Below are positions 56,759-64,000 of a DNA stretch of 64,000 nucleotides, piece by piece (the first letter of the stretch is position 1; the number at the start of each line of letters is the position of its first letter). Where the stretch lies: the NCBI GenBank assembly GCA_026874595.1, contig CM049317.1:75174891-75238890 (forward strand), read 5' to 3'. The notes under the pieces are model-generated. The model saw only the letters and a list, made by a program, of their open reading frames with translations. It was not told the DNA's origin and ran no database searches. Made by a program: the position numbers and the translations under genes. This DNA is from Sipunculus nudus (Eukaryota; Annelida; Sipuncula; Golfingiida; Sipunculidae).

Positions 56759-57966
56759 AATGAAAATCATGAAATATTTATTCTTTGAATACATTTGAAG
56801 AAACTCTGAGTAAAACTTCAAACAACAGTTCGGAAAAATAATCAGTATAATAATACCCACTTATAATTTGTTAAAAAAAAATTATATCATCAGATCAGGT
56901 GAATGGCTACTCTACTCCTACATCCATACCTGGATTCACCTCAGGATGTAACTCAATATCATCCTCCATCAATACCTGATTTACCTTGCAGGCTGTAGCA
57001 TCTCCAGTACAAATACCAATTAATTAAAAGTACAAGTGAAGCAAGTCAGTTTGCCTGTGACATCATCAGACTTGATACATCACCCCATGTTAGCTCTGCT
57101 TAAATTCCCTCTGCTTCCTGTTCTGTCCATGTCTGGCAAACATCAGTCAGTTTGTACATAAAAGCTGCTGCTCAAAGATGGCAGTAGACTGCTCAAATCT
57201 CATATACACATATTTTCTTTTCAAATATTTACATTTTCGATATTTCATCCGCACCAAGACAAGTGTGTTATGACTGAAATGAAATTACCCACGGGATTTG
57301 AAGGTGGGTATTTGTAGAGAAGTTAGTACAATTATTAACCGCCAAAATTTAAAGTGAATTCAGTCTACTTACAGTTATATTATTTCAAAAAGTGTAAGTA
57401 AATCAAAGTTGTTATTTGCCCATCCATATACTGACTGCCTCTAGCTGAGGAAACATAAAACAACGTGGGTTGACTAAGTTTTGAAGTACCTCTGATAGAG
57501 GTCAAGCACTACCTGCGTGAGTGCAATCCAGGTGTTCCTGATAAACGTCACAAGTCACATGACTAGGGTTCTGTACCCATTACACCTGCTACAATGATTC
57601 ACCATGACCCTAAATGTGATTGTCTGCAAAGCCTGTATCACACAAAATTTAGAGTGATCACATTGTTTTGTTTAATCCTCATGTACGTACAATCATAAAA
57701 CCATGGAATGTTAAATAAAAACTTGCCTGACAAAATTTCCAGACTGTTTTGATAGAAAAATGTACAAAAATCTGCCAGCACTGTATAAAAATTTATGCGA
57801 TACGAAATATGCATAACAACACAATCTATATACATGTGAACATGCCAGTTAACCTCTATTTGTGGGAGTTTATATACAAATTATACACACACAGCATTCC
57901 TCTTGTATAAATGTGAAAAGAAAGATCCATTTGTATGATTTCAAATAATAATATCATATAAAATGG

Positions 57967-58013
<47 letters not shown>

Positions 58014-59039
58014 TCATTTAATTTCAGATACTGATAATGAATTATAAGGGTCAATATACAAGTGCATTTACATGTAAGCTTTAGGTACATAAGAAGGTAA
58101 ATAAACCAGTAAAAATTACATGCATTTAACAACAATGTGCATAACTTAAGAAGCTCTATCGTCATCTCGAAGTGCATAGCTTAAATAATAAAGAATATCG
58201 CAACTTGTAAGAATATCATAAACTGACTCCAAGCTATGAGATGTACATCGTCATGTGGGAGTTATGATAACGTTAGAAACACTAACATCAGTTTGGTTTA
58301 CTAACTTTACTTATCACCTTTCTGCAATAACAAGCAATAATAATATGCTAACAAAGAAGGACATACTTTTTTTGGTTTACTTAATACAATACAATAAACA
58401 AAACATTGAAGACATTGATAATCTGTAGCTAATAATTCATTGCAACTTTTTTCTGTACAGGGATACACATAAAAATGGGACACATCTCTGGTTTGACAAA
58501 TGTGGGTCTCATTTTATGCAATGATATGAATCTTTTTTTTTGCTACCAGAATTTATGCAGAACATGACATTATCTGAACCAGTGTAACAACATTTGTTTT
58601 GTGGCAAGATAGCTTTAGTAAGGCACTTTGCTGCATGTCTCCAGATAGCTACCAGGCATACCCATTAAGGATATTCCTTAGCATATTTATGGCATTATCC
58701 TTTTACAATATTTATGGTAGCTACGCACAAGATCCATAAGTCTATAGAACTATGTTAATAACCTACACTGTCTAGAACAGCTACAATAAGCACCTTGCCA
58801 GTCATAATGTTGATATATCTATTGTGAAATGAGAGCTTGCATATGTTTAGTTGAACTAATTGTGAAGTATTTGTGAATACACTGTATTGAGAATGGGCTG
58901 TGGTAAAATGAACCGTATAAAATTAGTCACGTAAGGCAGAAATGTGAGTCCGAGATGGCGAATCATCCTGGGTCTGCAAATAAAAGCTCTCATCTTTTAC
59001 TGCACCTTTTTGTGCCCAGCCTCAGGTAGAAACCCACAA

Positions 59040-60000
59040 AACACACTCACCAAAAGCCACAGATCCACTTTATTAAGTGCACTGATGCAAGACACAGACA
59101 TGTGACAATATAAGTGACTCTGGATGACACACAAATATGAAAGTATCAATGTTGTGTGGTAAAACATGTGACAATGTCTAGAAGTAACATCAGATGTATA
59201 ATGGAGACATGCAGTACCTGATATCAAGTATGTGATCACGTTAGTATAAAGGAATGACACTAAAGACAGACATTATTAGCTTCAATGTGTGACAGCTGAC
59301 ACCAACAGGATGACAGTAACTATGTCTGTGTCACTAAAATGGACCTGACAAGTTCTCTGAGTGACACCAATGACATCAGAGTGACAGAAATTTGGCATAT
59401 GATTTAGTAAATGTAATGATAACAGTAGCATGGTGTCAAGGTATCCAGGTGGGAGTGACGTCATGACAGTTTTACACATGACAATGTCAGTGCCAAAATG
59501 CAACACTACAGGATTGATGATGTTAGGGTCAACGTTTAACATTTAAGACATGATAATGTTAATGTCAAAGTGTAACACTTTACACTCAAAAGTGTGTCAT
59601 AGTGTTAAACTAAAACAATGACTGTCCTAGCATTAAACTAACATGACAGTATTAGTGTCAAAGTGTGATACTTAAGTCATGCCTTTTAAGCCTTGACAGT
59701 ATAAGTGTCAAAGAGTGACACTTAATTACACCATGACAGTAATAGTGTCAAAGGATGACACGCCTTGACAAGATTAGTTTCAAAGTGTGGTACTAATGGC
59801 ATGATATTATAAAACTCTGTGACACCAACAAGGTCATCAGGAACAGATGATATGACAGTTCCTGTGTCTATGTGTGTTAGTTCAGACATCATAGTGCAGT
59901 TCTGAGAGGCAGTTTTGGCATCATGTGTTCCTGATAAGCCTGCATACAGATAATGGAATAACATTTGGCAAAGTACCAGGCGCTTTGGGTGTGGATGGAT
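59040..60000. repeat. Degenerate TGACA/TGTCA-rich tandem region
   Basis: Loose units built from GTGTCAAAGTGTGACACTTA, CATGACAGTATTAGTGTCAA and similar pieces, clearest between 59560 and 59800 and fading to the left. Many short inverted pairs (TGACA..TGTCA). Confidence 0.6.
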
Positions 60001-60379
60001 CACACATTTAACATCTCCCTAACCTCACACAGATTTCATCATTCCCCCAGTAATAAACAGGGAAAATAAGCTGTTATCTGGATGAGGTATTTAACAAACT
60101 TTAATCCACAATAGAGTGGTGCACACTGAAGAGGAGTGTCTCCTTGAGAGAGCTTCACTGAATGCTATGACAGATTCCACAGGCTCCACTAGAAGTAGAA
60201 CACATTATAATGAGGTGGTGAATGTAAACTACACATACTGGTACAGGATTCTGTGAAAAGAAGATTAAAGGTTGCAAATGAAGGGTTTATTTAATCTGGT
60301 GGCAAATTAATTTTCTGGCATTGCAAGTAAAAAATAGATATGTCTGAAAAAAAAATATGTATATATGTGTTCATTTGTG

Positions 60380-60432
<53 letters not shown>

Positions 60433-60844
60433 AAATACAAATTTCTTTACTGAAATATAAATTTTCAATTTTCTGCAGGATATCATATTTACATATAAAC
60501 AAAGTATCCCTCTTATCAGAGATAGAGAGGGCTGCATACTTTCTAGTGGTGCCCTGTCTGATATTACTAAATGTCCCTCCTTTGGCCACATAACAAAACA
60601 TCTGCTACCTAACAAACCCTTAACTATGACACCTGCGATTTTGCTCAAAAAAGAAAATGAAACATATTATCCAAGTGCAAAGTAAGCGGTACCTGCATAT
60701 TTTTCTTTGTTTTTAACTTATAAGAAATGGATAACAACCAACGGTAAAGACCAAAGTTTGATTATTTTAAGCTAATTTTATGATTTATTTAAAAATCTGT
60801 GTCCTGGCTCACAAACCAATATGTTATATAGATTGCTTGTAAGC

Positions 60845-60935
60845 CTCATCAGGAGGCTTAATACACAGGCTAGGTTTACTACATAGGGTAGGCTTACTAC
60901 ATAGAGTAGGCTTACTACATAGGCTAGGTTATATA
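60845..60935. repeat. 21-bp minisatellite, about four units
   Basis: Units of the form TAGGCTTACTACATAGRGT. Confidence 0.85.
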
Positions 60936-61044
60936 GTGAATATTTTTATTTACACTTTGGTATCAATGTTGGTATCAATGATGCAGAGCTCTGTCTCCTA
61001 TCAGCTTATGTGTATCATTGAAAGGTAAAATATAATCAGAAGCA

Positions 61045-61228
61045 GCACGGAGGGGGAATGGGAGGGGGGGTTCATCCGATGAAACTTTTCTTTAAGGGTT
61101 CCAAATAAAATTTTCTGGCCTGGACCCCACCCCTTTCCAGATCTGGGGACCTGTTTTTTAAGGTTTTTCATAAGTCCTCCTGGGTTGGAAACCCCCCCTC
61201 CTTTCCTAAATCCTGTATCCGCCCCCTG
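61045..61228 (+). mobile_element. Dispersed GGATC-ended element, copy H
   Basis: Contains TTTAAGGGTTCCAAATAAAA, CCAGATCTGGGGACCTG, CATAAGTCCTCCTGGGTTGG and ends CCTGTATCCGCCCCCTGG. Same layout and orientation as copy G. Confidence 0.72.
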
Positions 61229-61540
61229 GTAATGCAAGAGTACATGCAACAGACATGCATGACACTAACCAGTGTATCTTGAGGATTCAGGTAATGACCT
61301 ACTGAATCTGGTGTAAGGTTACTGTTATATTAATTTTTATGATATGAAAGATTCCAGATTTAAATTGCCCATCCACAGAATCGTGAAACTTAGCATTTAC
61401 ATAAAGGAAAATTCCCAGTTGAATCTATCTAAAAATGATTAAAATCCATCAGGCCGGTTTGCATATTGATTTCTTTGCCTGCTGCATACTCATATGATTT
61501 TGTTAAAGATATATCATGAAAATACATATTTATTATTATA

Positions 61541-61566
61541 ATATATATATATATATATATATAATA
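61541..61566. repeat. (TA)n microsatellite
   Basis: Short TA run, 61541-61566. Confidence 0.85.
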
Positions 61567-61797
61567 TATTTGTTGGTTTGTGTGATTCTATGTGACCTTT
61601 AGTTGTATACTCTTAAATATCATACAAACAGTCGTATTAAAAATAAGATTCCTACAAATATCACATGATACACATGAGTGTGTAAGCATTTGAATGTCAC
61701 CGTTACATACTACGTGATATGGTACTACAGCACCTATACAGTTACACTTCCTAACCAATGTTTAAAGACCACAGATGGCGCCATCTGTACTTGTAGT

Positions 61798-61952
61798 TCA
61801 TGGTTTGGACTGTAGGTAGTGCTGTATGAGCATTTTAAGACTTCGGTTAGGAACGAGCGTCGTGTCTATCAAGATGCTGTTGGTCATTGGACTCCTGTCT
61901 TTGCCATTGTTTACCCATGACATAATGGCTGCTCTTTCATACGTGTAACCAT
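61798..61952 (-). CDS. WDSUB1: WDSUB1-like terminal exon, second half of U-box
   Basis: After the TTCTTCAG acceptor, completes an Asp codon and reads [20 protein letters not shown], then [22 protein letters not shown] and TGA. These are the conserved core and C-terminal helix of the U-box fold. Confidence 0.88.
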
Positions 61953-64000
61953 CTGAAGAAGAAAGGAGAATGCCAAGTTAAAGACAAGCACAAACGGTAT
62001 TATGTGGAAAGAGTTTATGAAGCAATAAACTAAGGCAAAAAGAGACCAGATATATTTAAAATCCACATCTTTAATTTTTTTTTGCTCTTTTAAAAAGGTA
62101 GGTCCATAGCCTGCCTATCAATTACAGTCACAGAATTTTCTGTTATGATAAAGCCCTTAAAGACCTAGGAATTCAGGTTTCACAGACATGGTTAAGAATA
62201 GTACAGAAGTCATATTCTGAATGTCAAGACGTAGTTAGTATAGTGAATCTCTCATATTTTATCATAAATTCATTCTATGACCTTTGACCCTGTGGTGGAA
62301 TCAAGAGAGTTCCTTAACCAATAGTGTAACCACTAGGCTATATAAAACTCCTCCACCATCAAAGTTGCATGATGGTTATGCATTACATGTTACATTAGGC
62401 TTGTCTTTACATATCTTTTAATTTTCTGTTCAAATCAATACAAGATATATCTAACAAATAATTGAGATATCACAATGTAATTGTGTTCAGAAAGGAGACT
62501 TGAGGCATGAAAACATTTATTTATTCTGGCATTAATTTCTACATTATCTCATAATGTTTGTCAATTTTTTATGTATAAACTGTATAGTCTGTGTATTCTA
62601 GATGAAACACATCTTGAACAAAAGTGGACATGGGATGGGAAATTTAATGAGATCTGAATTTACCTGATGCCATGACTGGTTCCTTCATGATCTCACGTGT
62701 GATCGGACACAGGTATTCATCTGGACAGCCATCCTCTGTGGGTTATTAAACATACAGGTGTTATGTTTTATTTATCAATAACATTTGAAACGTTTCTGAA
62801 TTAAAACAAGGGCCTAGAGGCAAAATAGTCTCCTGCCATATGTTTAACTAGGAAAGTGTGACATCAGTGAGGGGACGGGACAGACGGGCAGACCAGTTTG
62901 GTAGTCCTGCTTGCTTTTACAATCTTGTTTTATATCATAGTGAAATACTTGCAATGGAATACATGTTCTTGGGAGTTAAACTGTTCATATGTTTCTGAAA
63001 TGTTTTGTTATATAAACTAAATAATGTGTTTTGTTATAGCAATGTAAATATGTGATTCTGAATTTCATCCAGTGTTAACACACAGTAAAATACATGCATT
63101 ATATTTTATTTTACATGTATCAGGTGTTACAGACATTGGACATCTGTGATATCTGCAGTGAAATGCATGCATATGATATTTTGCTGTGATATACTGCAGT
63201 GAAGTACATGTGTCTGATGTTATGGTATAGTATGCTGCAGCGAATTACATGTGCATGTTCTGACGTAACAGTGTTAAGTACATGTGTGTGATGTTACAGT
63301 CTGTTATACTGCAGTGAAGTTTGTGGATCTGATGTTACAGTGTTGTACTGCAGTTAAGTACATGTGTATGATGTGATGCTGAAATATAACACCATTATTA
63401 GGGCTGACTAGATTTATCTAAGTTCTGCTCACACTGCTGCTGGCTGCTCAGCTACTCACCTTGCTGCTCAGTAGGCTGTATAATTGGATGCTGCTGGGCA
63501 TATCGTATGGCTCTGAGTATCTTGTTTCTGTGACCATATGCATCTGAAATAATAAAAGTCATCTACCATCAAACCTTGGCATCTTCAGTGACCTCATGCT
63601 CTGTGGGTGAGACACATATCATAAATAGAATTGCCTCCTGTTATAGCCACTGTCCAGTGTTCTCTTTTAAACAGTATGTGCAAAGTTTTGACTACTGTGC
63701 CCTGTTACTTCACTATGTTGGATTTGATTGGCCACTATAATTTCAGCTCCTTTATGTCACAGTAAATTAAACCCCGAGTTACTGAAAAGTCCCGTTATGC
63801 AATATTTTGAGAAAATTTTTCTTATCTGAATTGATGTGCCATATTGAAAGTATGTGCTGCTGTTAAATGCTGGATTTTTCTTCAGGACATCATGTATCAG
63901 TTAAAGCAGGTGAGTGCAGGATTTCAAGTTTCAGAAATGAACATTTCTTACTGATGCCCACAGCCTTCTGAAGGGTATCGTGTGTCAGTGACACCAGCTC
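61798..64000 (-). CDS. WDSUB1: WDSUB1-like SAM and U-box protein, 3' part (partial)
   Basis: Four coding exons on the minus strand, running off the right edge: 64000-63952, 63543-63460, 62735-62664 and 61952-61798 (stop 61800-61798). All boundaries are GT-AG and all join in phase (1, 1, 1). The first two encode the end of a SAM domain ([16 protein letters not shown], then [13 protein letters not shown]). The last two form a U-box: [20 protein letters not shown], then [21 protein letters not shown] and [15 protein letters not shown] before the C-terminus. U-boxes recruit E2 enzymes for ubiquitin transfer. SAM followed by a C-terminal U-box is the layout of WDSUB1, whose N-terminal WD40 repeats would lie beyond 64000. 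The symbol is by architecture and motif, not by search. Confidence 0.85.
62664..62735 (-). CDS. WDSUB1: WDSUB1-like exon, first half of U-box
   Basis: 72 nt between CCCACAG and GTAAAT. Encodes [20 protein letters not shown] followed by MAS. CPITRE(I/L)MK(E/D)PV is the classic U-box start. Confidence 0.88.
63080..63400. repeat. Degenerate ~55-bp tandem repeat in a WDSUB1-like intron
   Basis: Recurring TACTGCAGTGAAGTACATGT and GTGTGATGTTACAG blocks, about six imperfect units. Intronic (between 63459 and 62736). Confidence 0.7.
63460..63543 (-). CDS. WDSUB1: WDSUB1-like exon, end of SAM domain and linker
   Basis: 84 nt between ATTATTTCAG and [25 protein letters not shown] is the last SAM helix, followed by a short Gln/Pro-rich linker to the U-box. 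Confidence 0.85.
63952..64000 (-). CDS. WDSUB1: WDSUB1-like exon, SAM domain (cut by window edge)
   Basis: 49 nt visible, ending at a GTAAGA donor. [16 protein letters not shown] matches SAM helices 3 and 4. The exon continues beyond 64000. Confidence 0.75.

Larger units (their letters stand above)
56326..61044. other. Intergenic or 3' flanking DNA of the U-box gene
   Basis: Contains (TA)n at 56710-56755, 57967-58010 and 60381-60431. A minus-strand open stretch at 56907-57030 reads TGDATACKVNQVLMEDDIEL and ends in a stop. It looks protein-like but no splice partner was found. The TGACA-rich repeat and a 21-bp minisatellite are listed separately. Confidence 0.5.

Noticed and set aside
16934-61566. 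Poly-Tyr/Ile frames over (TA)n tracts
   Set aside because: Translation of dinucleotide repeats, not genes.

Overview
This is animal nuclear DNA, most likely from a mollusc. The evidence is a tandem 5S rRNA array whose genes look mollusc-like, spliced genes with GT-AG introns of several kilobases, very many (TA)n and poly-G/C tracts, a damaged Ty3/gypsy retrotransposon, a pogo/Tigger-type DNA transposon and several dispersed or tandem repeat families. The species call is an inference, and nothing bacterial or organellar is visible.

Layout. Positions 1-16480 are a 5S rDNA array: 23 genes of 118 bp, all on the minus strand, at 705-715 bp spacing. The array continues past the left edge of the window and is truncated at 16480. 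A decayed spacer copy lies just beyond it (16581-16715). Next comes a pogo/Tigger-like transposon with matching terminal inverted repeats sitting in a (TA)n tract (17011-18278).

The main complete gene is on the plus strand (coding exons 21294-21470, 31750-32035 and 37285-38447). It encodes a predicted 541-residue major facilitator protein of the MFSD4/NaGLT1 (sodium-dependent glucose transporter) type. Intron 1 holds copies of a short dispersed element and ends in a tandem repeat that carries copies of the 3' splice site. Intron 2 holds an internally deleted Ty3/gypsy element (32501-35800) with a CAAT target duplication.

Downstream are a 176-bp satellite in which each unit carries a palindromic TGACGTCA site, a 960-bp tandem duplication, a 27-bp minisatellite and a tRNA-derived SINE. 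Then comes a head-to-head pair of paralogous two-exon genes (46812-47767 minus, 50191-51592 plus). They encode small secreted peptides with eight cysteines that I cannot assign to a named family. They share exon structure, cysteine framework, start-codon context and very short 3' ends. This pair is the most interesting possibly undescribed item.

From 51.6 to 56.3 kb there is a repeat family with 338-bp tandem units and inverted GCTCAGCTGAC-type ends, plus a perfect-looking foldback element (54050-54359). The right end (61798-64000, minus strand, running off the window) holds the last four coding exons of a SAM plus U-box protein, best matching WDSUB1, a putative E3 ubiquitin ligase.

The genes do not form a pathway together. 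They are neighbours in a repeat-rich region. All database-level assignments come from reading motifs and were not searched.
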